Assembly: GCF_963678165.1 (NCBI RefSeq)
Contig: NZ_OY782755.1
Coordinates: forward strand, 1,426,001 to 1,490,000
Source of the DNA: an uncultured Acetobacteroides sp.
Lineage (GTDB): Bacteria > Bacteroidota > Bacteroidia > Bacteroidales > ZOR0009
Reading direction: 5' to 3'
Length of the DNA stretch: 64,000 nucleotides
Shown piece by piece: positions 9,201-16,385 of the stretch. The number at the start of each line of letters is the position of its first letter. Positions within the stretch are counted from its first letter, which is position 1. Under the pieces are notes generated by a model that was not told the origin of the DNA, made no database searches, and worked only from the letters and a program-made list of their open reading frames with translations. A program made the position numbers and the translations under genes.

Positions 9201-10389
9201 CAGCCACCTTGAGGCTTAGGTGTGCGGATATCTTATTATTTGTGAGCGACGAGGTAAAGGTAATATTGTCGGTGCATTGGGGTGCAAAGCATGGGTAGTT
9301 TAGGGTGGTGGTGGTGTTATCCTTAGTAGGAATAAACATCCAGCGGTTGTCGGTTCCGTTGACCGGCTCGCCGTAGAAGCCCCAGCCGGCGAAGGTGCCT
9401 TGGGCTTTCATTTCGGCGGTGGTTTTAGGAGCTCCCTTGCCGGTGTCACTTTTCTTAGATACCTCACTATCGTAGTAGGAGTTTGTTACAGTGCCTAGAT
9501 TACTAAAGAACCCTACAAGGCCTCCTAAATTGCTTGTGCCACTTACATTGCCGGCACTAAAGCACCTGTCTATAGTTGAATTAGACAAACTGAACCCTAC
9601 AAGGCCACCCACGTTAACGCTACCTTCTACGTCTGCGGTGCTGTAGCAGTTTTGCACTTTAACTGGGGAGAAGAGCACTCCTACTAAACCTCCAGTTCCT
9701 CCGTTTGCTACATTGTTGACACCGGTTACGCTGCCCGTGGTGTAGCAGTAGCTAAGGGTGCTTCCAACGGATACAGTACCCGCTAGCCCCCCTACCGGTG
9801 CTTTAGTAGTGGTAGGGCTACCCTTTACCTGTCCGCCAAAGCTGCACAGGCTTACCTGCGAGCTGGAAGCTTCGCCTGCCAGTCCCCCGATGTACGATGT
9901 TCCTGTTACGGTTCCATTAACCACCTTGCAGCTGGCGATGGGGGTGTTTGAAGTGTAGCCTGCTAAGCAGCCAACGTAATTCTTTCCTATAACGTTAGGG
10001 TTGGTAAGGGTAAGCCCTTTAATGGCGGCATCCTTAGTTTTCCTCCAAAGCCCAACATATTCTTCGCTGGGACGGTTGATGTACAGCCCGGTAATAGTGT
10101 GGCCGTTACCGTCGTATGTGCTGATAAAGGATTGGGTTAATGCGCCAATTGGGGGGAAGCCTTTGCCGCCATCCCAATCCTTGGTGCTGGTGGCATCGAT
10201 ATCTGCCGTTTGAAGGTAGTATCTCCCGTCCCAGTACTGCGTCTTCGAGAGCCAGTAGAGGTTATCCAGCGTGGCAATCTGGTACGGGTCTTCCTGTGTT
10301 CCTTCCCCTGTGGGTTTTATTGCGGTTTGCGCCACCGCCCCGGCGGCAATGGCCAGCCATAGGGCAAGGATTAGTAGAAATCTTTTCAT
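3223..10389 (-). CDS. Giant T9SS-secreted surface adhesin (GLUG, LRR and MBG repeats)
   Basis: The 2388-aa protein begins with a signal peptide (MKRFLLILALWLAIAAGAVA). GLUG-type repeats follow at about residues 110-305 (GGLAG/GGLVG motifs). Two leucine-rich repeat blocks lie near 430-565 and 745-900 (for example LDVSGCKQLQNLYCNNNSLT), each followed by a shared module containing TYTWYK and DYTETAGVFTF. A long run of MBG-type beta repeats spans about 1005-2130 (YGTPLGAAQL, KVTFTPADA, YTITKG motifs). The C-terminal ~85 residues (SVSVYPNPARAGQEL to the end) are a type A sorting domain of type IX secretion. Two 168-residue MBG units are identical, matching a 504-bp DNA duplication. It is divergent from the regulator at 10810-11922 and heads an operon with 2347-3165. 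Export and attachment to the cell surface are inferred; the binding target is unknown. Confidence 0.9.
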   Translation of the reverse strand: MKRFLLILALWLAIAAGAVAQTAIKPTGEGTQEDPYQIATLDNLYWLSKTQYWDGRYYLQTADIDATSTKDWDGGKGFPPIGALTQSFISTYDGNGHTITGLYINRPSEEYVGLWRKTKDAAIKGLTLTNPNVIGKNYVGCLAGYTSNTPIASCKVVNGTVTGTSYIGGLAGEASSSQVSLCSFGGQVKGSPTTTKAPVGGLAGTVSVGSTLSYCYTTGSVTGVNNVANGGTGGLVGVLFSPVKVQNCYSTADVEGSVNVGGLVGFSLSNSTIDRCFSAGNVSGTSNLGGLVGFFSNLGTVTNSYYDSEVSKKSDTGKGAPKTTAEMKAQGTFAGWGFYGEPVNGTDNRWMFIPTKDNTTTTLNYPCFAPQCTDNITFTSSLTNNKISAHLSLKVAGDVYIDWGNGVLEKRAISSTDPSIPSEVRQNPFTAGSTVKILGNGITGFNCAEQGVSSLDVSGCKQLQNLYCNNNSLTAIDISKNPALKKVVVSYNQLKELTTSNNPLLEEVNIEFNPGVSLDFSKNPALTYLHCAKNGLSTLNVSANANLKTLVVNDNKFSLPTLPPAGDLGQYVYAPQAMLKAPASNGIVDLSSQLKATSANGEQTTSYTWYKAGTDVMLEKNTDYTETAGVFTFLTTPASPVYCIMTNKAFSEFTGTKAFRTEDITVERNSPLAYSFTQGNVGAITEFRMRCSSEGPCFIDWGNGVLVEGVQHSTLSNYNGSATAGSTVKVYAKDVVELISTATDIRSVDVSASPNLQKLSISGANIATLDLTGSQNLTSLGCTSSNLKELKVSSPKLVELSCYANNLKELDISSCTALTTLHCYQNQLQALNLSSNTALKDFNGTNNLLTTLKLNASLALEKLSCADNLLTELVFPDTQTLKYIYANNNKLDFNTLPKVKSYYYKNYQYAPQQPIAPTVTNGVVDLRSQQKVTDADGKEYPTTYTWYKSGTNDELTKDVDYTETAGVFTFISPVTDGVYCVMTNPAFDGFVRSSSGNIFRSEEVKVKATPIIRWENPTDITYGNMLKPAGSNAEGTFSYTPSLTPPLNVGDNQTFTIKFMPTFPNNVEEVTKTVTVNVKKKQLTVIGSTHTITKGDAIPTPTITYRGFANGEDERVLDIKPTLTNVPTAQSNAGEYVIGVTGGSDNNYKFVYSEGKITINKITPTINWANPSSISYGTALGNTQLNATATAEGTFAYSPAADTKLDAGQHELKVTFTPADAVNYNSTEQTVTLTVEKATPTIAWNPPSSTSYGTPLGAAQLSATANTEGTFTYSPAADTKLAAGQHELKVTFTPADAINHTGAAKTVSIVVEKATPTITWATPAAITYGTPLGAAQLNATADAEGAFTYSPAADTKLDAGQHKLKVTFTPADAANYNSVEATVSLTVEKAMPTITWNTPTSITYGTKLSDKQQNATADIEGAFTYAPAEGTTLAAGKHDLKVTFTPTDAANYNNVEATVSLTVDKATPTIAWNTPSPITYGTSLGAAQLSTTADAEGAFTYSPAAKTLLNAGEDQTLSATFTPIDKVNYNEVTKTVAISVAKAPLTVTASNYTITKGEKIPALEVTYKGFVNGEDESVLDAKPTLTTSATNTSPVGKYTVVAAGGAASNYELTYVDGEIDILDKRIPTVTWAEPAAITYGSALNTELFNATASYSNAAVEGTLSYTTNGHSLKAGDVLNAGTHSLKVTFTPTDGDYYISVEKTVSITVNRAPLTATANSYTIVKGEPIPALGVTYKGFVNSEDESVLDAKPTATTTASAASPVGKYTVVAAGGTASNYELTFVDGEIDILDKRIPTVTWAEPAAITYGSALNTELFNATASYSNAAVEGTLSYTTNGHSLKAGDVLNAGTHSLKVTFTPTDGDYYISVEKTVSITVNRAPLTATANSYTIVKGEPIPALGVTYKGFVNSEDESVLDAKPTATTTASAASPVGKYTVVAAGGTASNYELTFVDGEIDILDKRIPTVTWAEPNGITYGTPLNDAQLNATASFNNAAVEGTLSYTTKGNAIKAGDILTAGTHSLKVTFTPTDGDRYIGVEKTVSITVSKATLTATATSYSIHEGEAIPALGITYSGFVNGDTEAVLEAKPTATTTATATSPTGVYAITADGGAAANYALTYVAGKLTISNPIEVASLQAPQAGCEGDKLSLAYTLTSGKPTEYQIVFDAKALAAGFSNSGYAALPAGNGTVSISIPSRVADGAYTASLQLRDGYGNISEPTAFQVTVNVSADIIVPKFGSVVLIDNHEGRFAGYQWYKNGSAVGGATNQFYKDPNGLSGTYYAQLKTATGQTVNTCSKVLSIKKSASASVSVYPNPARAGQELTVKLSGFGDEELLGAVLTVYSTQGAPVRTLRKVEQENRITLSGSNGVYMGRIVTADGQVLTFKVVLAN
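4491..5498. repeat. 504-bp in-frame tandem duplication inside the adhesin gene
   Basis: The segment starting aggtaaccgtaggtatacgc recurs at 4491, 4995 and 5499, a period of exactly 504 bp (168 codons). Units 1 and 2 are almost identical, for example differing by one base near 4547, and encode identical protein. The third unit has diverged. This indicates a recent duplication and a likely site of copy-number change or assembly collapse. Confidence 0.85.
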
Positions 10390-10628
10390 GTATGCTTGTT
10401 TGTTTTGCTATTTTTCCAACGTTGCCAGGTGGGGCGGGGCGAAGGTGTCCTATGTCCTTTCTATCGGCCTAGGTCTTTCTCGGAACCTCCTTCGGAGCGC
10501 AGTGCCGTACCTCGGGGAATTCTGGAACAGGCCCAGAATGGCGGCATGAATTGGAATTCGTGCTGCGCGTAAAGGCATCGCTCCCTTGCGGGTGGCTTCT
10601 GCTCTCCCCCATTAATTGCGCAAAGGAG

Positions 10629-10684
10629 GTGAATGCGGTGCAAACCGAACGGACAAATCGTACATTTCAGTTTACGTTTTGTCC
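10629..10684. promoter_or_regulatory. Conserved operator-like block with inverted repeat (copy 2)
   Basis: Bases 10651-10664 pair with 10671-10684 with two mismatches (ggacaaa against tttgtcc, plus cgta against tacg). The block 10629-10684 aligns without gaps to 714-770 in the first cassette. It lies 262 bp from the adhesin start and 125 bp from the regulator start. A further conserved patch (taagag..ttttaggg..tgcggg) occurs at 10724-10747, matching 805-827. Confidence 0.6.
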
Positions 10685-10779
10685 ATCTGCCTGAACGGAA
10701 GGGGAAAACAGCACCCCGTTTTGTAAGAGTTTTTAGGGTTTGCGGGTGGTGCTGCAGCCGCTTTTACCGAATGATTTGG

Positions 10780-10787
10780 TACTTTTG
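10780..10787 (+). promoter_or_regulatory. Bacteroidetes -7 promoter element (TACTTTTG)
   Basis: TACTTTTG, a match to TAnnTTTG, lies 22 bp before the ATG at 10810. It sits inside a stretch (ttggtacttttg) conserved with the copy at 852-859. Confidence 0.45.
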
Positions 10788-10809
10788 AGCCCCACTAGAG
10801 CAACCGCGA

Positions 10810-11922
10810 ATGATTCCGATAGATAAGCTTTACTCTCTCTTTGTACTACTTGCTCCAGCCTTTACCACGTTTGCTGCGTTGCTGATTCTTGCCATCGACT
10901 CCATGCGCGGTACTCGTGGCGAATGGCGGCTGCGTTCTAGGGTGTTCCTCTACTTAGCCAGCAACCTGTTTACTTGCATTTCGCTGCTGTTCTACTACTA
11001 TCTGCCGGATGTTTTTGTGCGCATCAACTGGATCTTTTATCTGGCCTTTATGCTCATTCAGGTGTACTTCTACGGCTTCATCTTTAGGATAACGCGTACC
11101 GATTACTCCGAGCGCTTCTCGTGGTGGCACTACCTGCTGCCCGCCCTTGTGGCGCTGGGCATGCTAGTCCTGCAGCTTACTACCCCGGTGGCCGAGCAGC
11201 TGCGGGTGGTGCTGAGCCGTGGCACGTACGAGGGCGGCGAGCGCCTCTTCTTCCTTTACTCCAACAGTAAGCCAGCCGTGCGGCTGGCCTTTACGGTGGT
11301 GTATACGGTGCTGAGCTTTAGGCGGCTGTTCCGCTACCAGCGCTTTGCCGTCGCACAGCCCAGCGTTCGTCCCAACCTGCTGCGCTGGGTGCAGGGCTAC
11401 CTCATCCTTTCTGTGATCCTGCTGATTACCCCCATGCTATCGCTGGTGTACTCGCGCAGCGCCATCTTGGACACCTCCGTTATGGGCATCCACGTTATGG
11501 TGCTGGTGTTTCAGTACTGCTACCTCTGCTACTACGTGCTGATGGGCCACTATGTGACCATTGTCGAGGACGAGCCCCCGCTGCTGGCCGCCACCCCCGA
11601 CAGCGCCCTTCTGAAGAAGAACTTGCTTACCCACGAGCGCTTCGAGGAGTACGTCCGCACCGAAACCCCACACCTGAAACCCGACCTTAAGATGGCCGAC
11701 TTGGCGGAGGCGCTGGGCGTTAACCGCACCTACATCTCCTCGTTTATCAACACCGAGTATGGGGTTAACTTTAGCGCCTACATCAACCAGCAGCGGCTGC
11801 AGGAGTATCAGCGGCTGCTGGCCGACCCCTCCAACGAGGGACGGAGCAAGATCGAACTCTCGGAGATGGCAGGCTTTAGCAGCTACAAGAGCTTCCAGCG
11901 CGTGGTCGGGCGGGAGGCGTAA
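10810..11922 (+). CDS. 7TM membrane-anchored AraC-family regulator (copy 2)
   Basis: The 370-aa protein is a close paralogue of 886-2010. It has about seven transmembrane segments in residues 1-250, then an AraC/HTH_18 domain near 270-370 (KMADLAEALGVNRTYIS and ELSEMAGFSSYKSF). As in copy 1, the domain ends soon after the second helix-turn-helix. Conserved loop motifs shared by the two include SERFSWWHYLLP/AERFSWWHYLLP and HYVTIVEDEPPLL. It is divergent from the giant adhesin gene and probably controls it; a membrane-embedded input domain would let it respond to an envelope or extracellular cue. The signal and the direction of control (activation or repression) are not known. Confidence 0.85.
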   Translation: MIPIDKLYSLFVLLAPAFTTFAALLILAIDSMRGTRGEWRLRSRVFLYLASNLFTCISLLFYYYLPDVFVRINWIFYLAFMLIQVYFYGFIFRITRTDYSERFSWWHYLLPALVALGMLVLQLTTPVAEQLRVVLSRGTYEGGERLFFLYSNSKPAVRLAFTVVYTVLSFRRLFRYQRFAVAQPSVRPNLLRWVQGYLILSVILLITPMLSLVYSRSAILDTSVMGIHVMVLVFQYCYLCYYVLMGHYVTIVEDEPPLLAATPDSALLKKNLLTHERFEEYVRTETPHLKPDLKMADLAEALGVNRTYISSFINTEYGVNFSAYINQQRLQEYQRLLADPSNEGRSKIELSEMAGFSSYKSFQRVVGREA

Positions 11923-12365
11923 GGCGTGGCTTGTGAAAAGTGAGTAACCACAGCGTACGTTCCTCTGCCATCCACCATTTTGGGCTGCCGTGCGGCGCGC
12001 GAAGCCCCACGTTCGGAGGAGGTGCTACCCCGTAGCCGTTAAGTTAAGGCTGCATTCTACTAAGCCTTCTCCCTTCAATTATCTTCAGCCGATGCGGCAA
12101 ATCCTTTTACGGCGAAACTCCCCGAACTTACGTTCGGGGCCACAGCAATACCATTGGTCGCCGCTGCTAGTATATCTAAGCGGCCAAGTTAGGAATGCTG
12201 TTAATACATTCTTAGCGGTACTACCTTCGTTGGTTTATGTTTACAGGCTCAATATTGTTACGCAAAAATGGCAGGCAGAATTCCAAAATTGGTCTCAAAA
12301 TCACCTTGCTGTCAGACGATGTCTTTCCTGTTGCATGCTACAAGATTACCGATATCGTCAAAAAA
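11923..12365. other. Gene-free stretch after regulator copy 2
   Basis: About 440 bp with no convincing gene. The open frame 11990-12442 on + has low-complexity, non-conserved-looking content and runs through a terminator hairpin. One short inverted repeat (ccccgaac/gttcgggg, 12120-12139) could be an end signal for the regulator gene, but it lacks a T run. Confidence 0.4.
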
Positions 12366-12392
12366 AGGCGCAACCCCCATCGGGCTGCGCCT
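12366..12392. terminator. Bidirectional hairpin terminator
   Basis: aggcgca (12366-12372) pairs with tgcgcct (12386-12392). TTT follows on + and a run of T follows on -, so it can serve both the + regulator and the - exporter operon. It is nearly identical to 2109-2135. Confidence 0.7.
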
Positions 12393-12468
12393 TTCTCATT
12401 GTATGGGCTAATACGGACAACCAGCCCCGAGCAAAATACTGAATTCCCAACTTGCTATTTCCTACTCC

Positions 12469-13803
12469 CTACAAGGTAATTGCCGTCCCGTTGTAGTAGT
12501 CGAGCAGCTTGGTGCGGAAGATGTACTCGTAGCGGGCCTGCGCCAGCTCCGACTGCGAGGTCGCCAGGCGCTTCTTGGTCTCGTTCATCTCGAATACGGT
12601 CGATCTTCCGGCGTCGAACTTCTCCTGCGCGTACTGGTAGGCCACGGTCGATGCCTCCAGCGCCTGCTTGGCCGAGAGGAAGCTCTGCTGCGCCGTCATG
12701 GCGTTATAGTAGGCCTGCTGCATCTCCTTAAAGAGAACCTTTTTGGCATCGCTGAGCACCAGCGTACGCTGATCCTGCTCTATGCGGGCCAGGTTGATGT
12801 TGTTGCGGCTCTCGTAGCGGTTAAAGATGGGGATGCTCAGCTGTAGGCCAACCACCTTTTGCCCCTGGTTCTTTACCTGGGTCGAAAACGACGGGTTAGT
12901 CATGTCGAAGACGTTGTAGTAGCTATTGCCGTACTGCGCAACGGCGCTCAGCGAGGGGTAGTAGGCCGCTTTGGCCATGCTGATGTACTCCTCGCCGGCC
13001 TGTAGGCGGTACTCGGCAGCCTTTACGGCAGGGCGTATGCCGTAGGCCTTCTCTATGCTGCCCGAGCTAAGCGCCAGCACGGCATCGCTGTTGATGGCCA
13101 CCTTTTCGGTGGATGGCACCTCCACGTCGAAGCTCTCGATGGATTGCAGCTCCATCAGCTGGCCGAGCGCCAGCAGGGCAATCTTCAGGTCGCCCTGTGC
13201 CTTAGTGAGGTTGTACTCCTCCTTGGCCAGCTGCGCCCTGCTCTCGTACTGCTCCGACTTGGGCAGGCGTCCGCCGTTTACCAGCTCCTCGGTTTTCTTG
13301 AGCTGCAGCTTGCCCTGGTCTACGTTCTCCTGGGCCACCTTCACCAGCTCCTTGTTGTAGAGCACCTGCAGGTAGGCCAGCGTTACCTGTATGGTAATGT
13401 CGTCGCCCATCTGGTTGATGTCCTCCATGGCGGCCTTCAGGCTCCAGTCGGCGTACTTCACGCGGCTGTTGATGTAGCTGCCCTGGTAGATGGGTGCGCT
13501 GGCGTTGATGCCCAAGGTGGTGGTAGCCGAGCTTTGGTTGACGTAGGAATTTGCCGAGTTTATCGATCGGCCAAACGTCAGGTTTTGGTTGATGTTGGCG
13601 TTGAGGTTGGGCAGGCGGCTGTTCTTGGCCGTGTTTACCTGCACCTCGGCGCTCTTCATGTCGTTGGTGCGGCGCTTCACATCGAGGTTTTGCTGCTTGG
13701 CGTAGTCGATGCACTTGGCGAGGTTCCAGCTCTCCTGTGCGGTTGCCGAGGTGCTCATAAGCCCCATCAGCAGTAGGGTTGCTATGGTTGATGCTTTCTT
13801 CAT
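12469..13803 (-). CDS. TolC-family outer-membrane efflux channel
   Basis: The 444-aa product has a signal peptide (to about residue 22, STSATAQ) and two long alpha-helical hairpin repeats typical of the OEP/TolC family: NLAKCIDYAKQQNLDVKRR near the start, and ARIEQDQRTLVLSDAKKVL and MTAQQSFLSAKQALEAS in the second half. It is the last gene of a five-gene operon, 6 bp after the adaptor gene. It should form the outer-membrane and periplasmic exit duct for the ABC exporter encoded upstream. Length is normal for the family. Substrate is unknown. Confidence 0.92.
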   Translation of the reverse strand: MKKASTIATLLLMGLMSTSATAQESWNLAKCIDYAKQQNLDVKRRTNDMKSAEVQVNTAKNSRLPNLNANINQNLTFGRSINSANSYVNQSSATTTLGINASAPIYQGSYINSRVKYADWSLKAAMEDINQMGDDITIQVTLAYLQVLYNKELVKVAQENVDQGKLQLKKTEELVNGGRLPKSEQYESRAQLAKEEYNLTKAQGDLKIALLALGQLMELQSIESFDVEVPSTEKVAINSDAVLALSSGSIEKAYGIRPAVKAAEYRLQAGEEYISMAKAAYYPSLSAVAQYGNSYYNVFDMTNPSFSTQVKNQGQKVVGLQLSIPIFNRYESRNNINLARIEQDQRTLVLSDAKKVLFKEMQQAYYNAMTAQQSFLSAKQALEASTVAYQYAQEKFDAGRSTVFEMNETKKRLATSQSELAQARYEYIFRTKLLDYYNGTAITL

Positions 13804-13809
13804 GGTTGC

Positions 13810-14928
13810 CTAGTCTTGCTTTTTGGCCTCATCCTTCTTGATGAGTGCCCCCTTTAGCTTATCCTTGGTGGTGATGCCCGACAGCACCTGGATGTTGATG
13901 CCATCCGATAGCCCCAGCTTAACGGCCTTGCGCGTAAACTCCTGCTCCTTGCCCTCCTTCTTAACGATGTTGACGTACGAGGTGTCGTTCACAAACTCCA
14001 CCACGCTTTCGGGAATGGTAAGCACCTTCACCTTCCGGTCGAGGGTGATCTCGGCGTTGGCGCTGTAGCCCGCGCGCACGAAGATGTTTTCGGGGATTTT
14101 GGCTGCGGCCTTAATCTCGAAGAGGATGGCGCCGTTCTCCTCCACCCCCTTGGGCGAGATGTACTCCAGAATGGCGTCGAACTTCTTATCCTGAAGAGCC
14201 CCCATGGTGAGCTTTATGGGCATTCGCTCCTTGATGCGCCCCACCTCGGTCTCATCGATTTTCCCCTTAAAGATCATGTCGCGCAGGTTGGCCACGCTGG
14301 CAATGGTGGTGCCGTCGTTAAAGGTGTTCGATTGGATTACGGAGTTTCCAACCTTTACAGGAACATCTAGAATGGTTCCCGAGATGGTCGAGCGGATTTG
14401 CGTGGTGCTGTAGCTGGCCGACCGCTTGGAGATACCCTCGCGGATGATGGTAAGCGCATCCTGCGCGTTCTCCTTGTCCTCCTTGGCCTTCTTCAGCTGG
14501 AACTGCGACTTCAGGAAGTCTTCTTTGGACACTACTCCCGAGTTGTAGAGTTTGTTCACGCGGTTGTAGTCGTCCTGCGCCTGCTCTAGGGTGATGTTGG
14601 CCTGGTTCAGGCGGCTTTCGGCCGAGTTGATCTGCACCATCTCGGGGATCACCTTCACCTTGGCGATGATCTCGCCTGCGGTAATCTTATCGCCAGCCTG
14701 CTTGTAAATTTCGGTTACAATGCCCGATATCTGTGGCTTGATGAGCACCTCGTTGCGGGGCTCTATCTTTCCGGTTGCAATAGTCTTCCGTTCTACATTG
14801 CCAATCTTGGGCACTACCACCTCGTACTGGTCCTTGGGCGGATTAGCCTTTTTCCACAGAAATGCAAATGTGCCAATAAGCATGATGGCGATAATGGCAA
14901 TGAAAATGATCCGTTTAGTTTTTTTCAT
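13810..14928 (-). CDS. Periplasmic adaptor (membrane fusion) protein of ABC exporter
   Basis: The 372-aa protein has one N-terminal membrane anchor (IIFIAIIAIMLIGTFAFLW). A split lipoyl/barrel-sandwich domain follows (GIVTEIYKQAGDKITAGEII and SGTILDVPVKVGNSV), flanking a helical hairpin at about residues 95-165 rich in Gln, Lys and Glu, and then a beta-barrel domain. This is the HlyD/MacA layout. It links the inner-membrane permeases encoded upstream to the TolC-type channel downstream. A 166-bp gap separates it from the permease gene before it, whereas the other junctions in the operon are 6-22 bp. Confidence 0.92.
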   Translation of the reverse strand: MKKTKRIIFIAIIAIMLIGTFAFLWKKANPPKDQYEVVVPKIGNVERKTIATGKIEPRNEVLIKPQISGIVTEIYKQAGDKITAGEIIAKVKVIPEMVQINSAESRLNQANITLEQAQDDYNRVNKLYNSGVVSKEDFLKSQFQLKKAKEDKENAQDALTIIREGISKRSASYSTTQIRSTISGTILDVPVKVGNSVIQSNTFNDGTTIASVANLRDMIFKGKIDETEVGRIKERMPIKLTMGALQDKKFDAILEYISPKGVEENGAILFEIKAAAKIPENIFVRAGYSANAEITLDRKVKVLTIPESVVEFVNDTSYVNIVKKEGKEQEFTRKAVKLGLSDGINIQVLSGITTKDKLKGALIKKDEAKKQD

Positions 14929-15094
14929 CGTATGTATTTTTTACTGGTTCCTTATTTTAAAGATGCTAGACGTTAGATTTTAGATAGGCCTTGAGGGATA
15001 ATCATTGTTATTCTTCCGCTTCTCTGACTTCAAAATACATTCGTCTAACTTCATCTAACTCCGTTTAACTTCTGAAATAGCTTCTCCAAGAAAT
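14929..15094. other. Gap inside exporter operon carrying a partial dispersed repeat
   Basis: The 166-bp gap contains gttagattttagata (about 14971-14985), which matches the arm of the hairpin repeats at 2166-2355, and short reiterations of tctaact/tttaactt near 15040-15070. It may be a decayed insertion within the operon. Confidence 0.35.
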
Positions 15095-16363
15095 CTACTC
15101 GTCCCTCAGCGCATCAATAGCCTTAATCCGAAGTGCCTTTCGGGCGGGGATCATTCCGGCAAAGAGGCCTGCAATAACCAGCACAAGCATGGCGAATATG
15201 GCCAAGTCGAAGCTGATTTGTGGGTTCATAAAGAACATGTCGTCGTTCGAGGCTGCGCTCTGTGCCGTAAGGACGTTGTCAACTATGTTGAGGATAAATA
15301 CCCCAAAACTTAGCCCGGCAACTCCCGCAATGAGCGTAAGCACCAAGCTCTCCATCATAATTTGGCTAAGGATGTTGAATGGCGTTGCACCAAGGGCACG
15401 GCGAATGCCAATCTCCTGGGTACGCTCGCGGATGGTTACCATCATGATGTTGCTTACGCCAACCACCCCGGCAAAGAGCGTCCCAAGGCCAACGATCAAA
15501 ATGAGAACCTTGATGCCGAGGAACAGGTTGGCAAACATCTTAAACTGCCGCTCGAGGTTAAACCCAGATACCGCCTCTGGGTCGGTGGGCGAGATGTCGT
15601 GCTCCTTTTTGAGGATGCCCTTAATCCTATCCTCCAACGACGATACGCTGGTGCTTGCCTTAGAGGTAATGGCTAGCACATGCACCTGGTCGCCCATGTT
15701 GTAGGCCACCTGCATGGTGGTGTAGGGGAGCATCACGCTACGGTTTACCGGCCCGTTGATGTTCATTTGCGAGTTGCCCTTTACCACGCCGATCACGGTG
15801 TAGTAGATGCCGTTTACCTTAATGGTGGTGCCAATCGGGTTCTCCCCAATCTTGTAGAGATCCTCGTAGGCGTTGTAGCCAATAACTACGGCCTTGCGCC
15901 TTTGCTGGATGTCGATGTCGTTAATGTATCGGCCGTAAACGATATCGGGCTTATCTATCTTTACGTAGTCGGGGTTTAGCCCCTTTACGTTGTACGAGCC
16001 CGACTTTTCTCCTCTGATGGTGTTCTTTGGTGTTCGACCACCTCCAAATAGCATGGGCGATACCACCTCAACTTCAGGAATCTTGCTCTTGATAATCTCA
16101 ATATCTTTCGAGCGCATGAGCCACGATCGTCCCTTCTTAAATCCTTTGTAGGGCTCGGTGGTATTGTTTGTCCAGTAGAATACGGAGTTGGTGGCAACCG
16201 ATTGTATGCCGTTCATAATGCCGTTGCGGAGGCCATTGCCCGAGCCGTACATCACCACCAGCATAAAGATGCCCCAGAATACCCCAAACGCAGTGAGAAA
16301 GCTGCGCATCTTGTTTTTGGTGATGGTTTCCCAGATCTCTTGCCAACGATCTAAATCAAACAT
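15095..16363 (-). CDS. MacB-like ABC transporter permease (second permease)
   Basis: The 422-aa protein has an N-terminal transmembrane helix (MRSFLTAFGVFWGIFMLVVMY), a large periplasmic MacB_PCD domain (about residues 45-270) and three C-terminal helices of the FtsX family. The conserved cytoplasmic loop reads TIRERTQEIGIRRALGATP. It lies 22 bp after the paralogous permease 16386-17639, so the exporter probably uses a permease heterodimer with one separate ATPase. Such tripartite systems move antibiotics, peptides or lipids out of the cell; the substrate is not evident here. Confidence 0.9.
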   Translation of the reverse strand: MFDLDRWQEIWETITKNKMRSFLTAFGVFWGIFMLVVMYGSGNGLRNGIMNGIQSVATNSVFYWTNNTTEPYKGFKKGRSWLMRSKDIEIIKSKIPEVEVVSPMLFGGGRTPKNTIRGEKSGSYNVKGLNPDYVKIDKPDIVYGRYINDIDIQQRRKAVVIGYNAYEDLYKIGENPIGTTIKVNGIYYTVIGVVKGNSQMNINGPVNRSVMLPYTTMQVAYNMGDQVHVLAITSKASTSVSSLEDRIKGILKKEHDISPTDPEAVSGFNLERQFKMFANLFLGIKVLILIVGLGTLFAGVVGVSNIMMVTIRERTQEIGIRRALGATPFNILSQIMMESLVLTLIAGVAGLSFGVFILNIVDNVLTAQSAASNDDMFFMNPQISFDLAIFAMLVLVIAGLFAGMIPARKALRIKAIDALRDE

Positions 16364-16385
16364 GATAATTATTTTATAGGTTTTG

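Noticed and set aside
11990..12442. 150-aa ORF on + after regulator copy 2
   Set aside because: No domain or signal; it reads through the terminator at 12366-12392.
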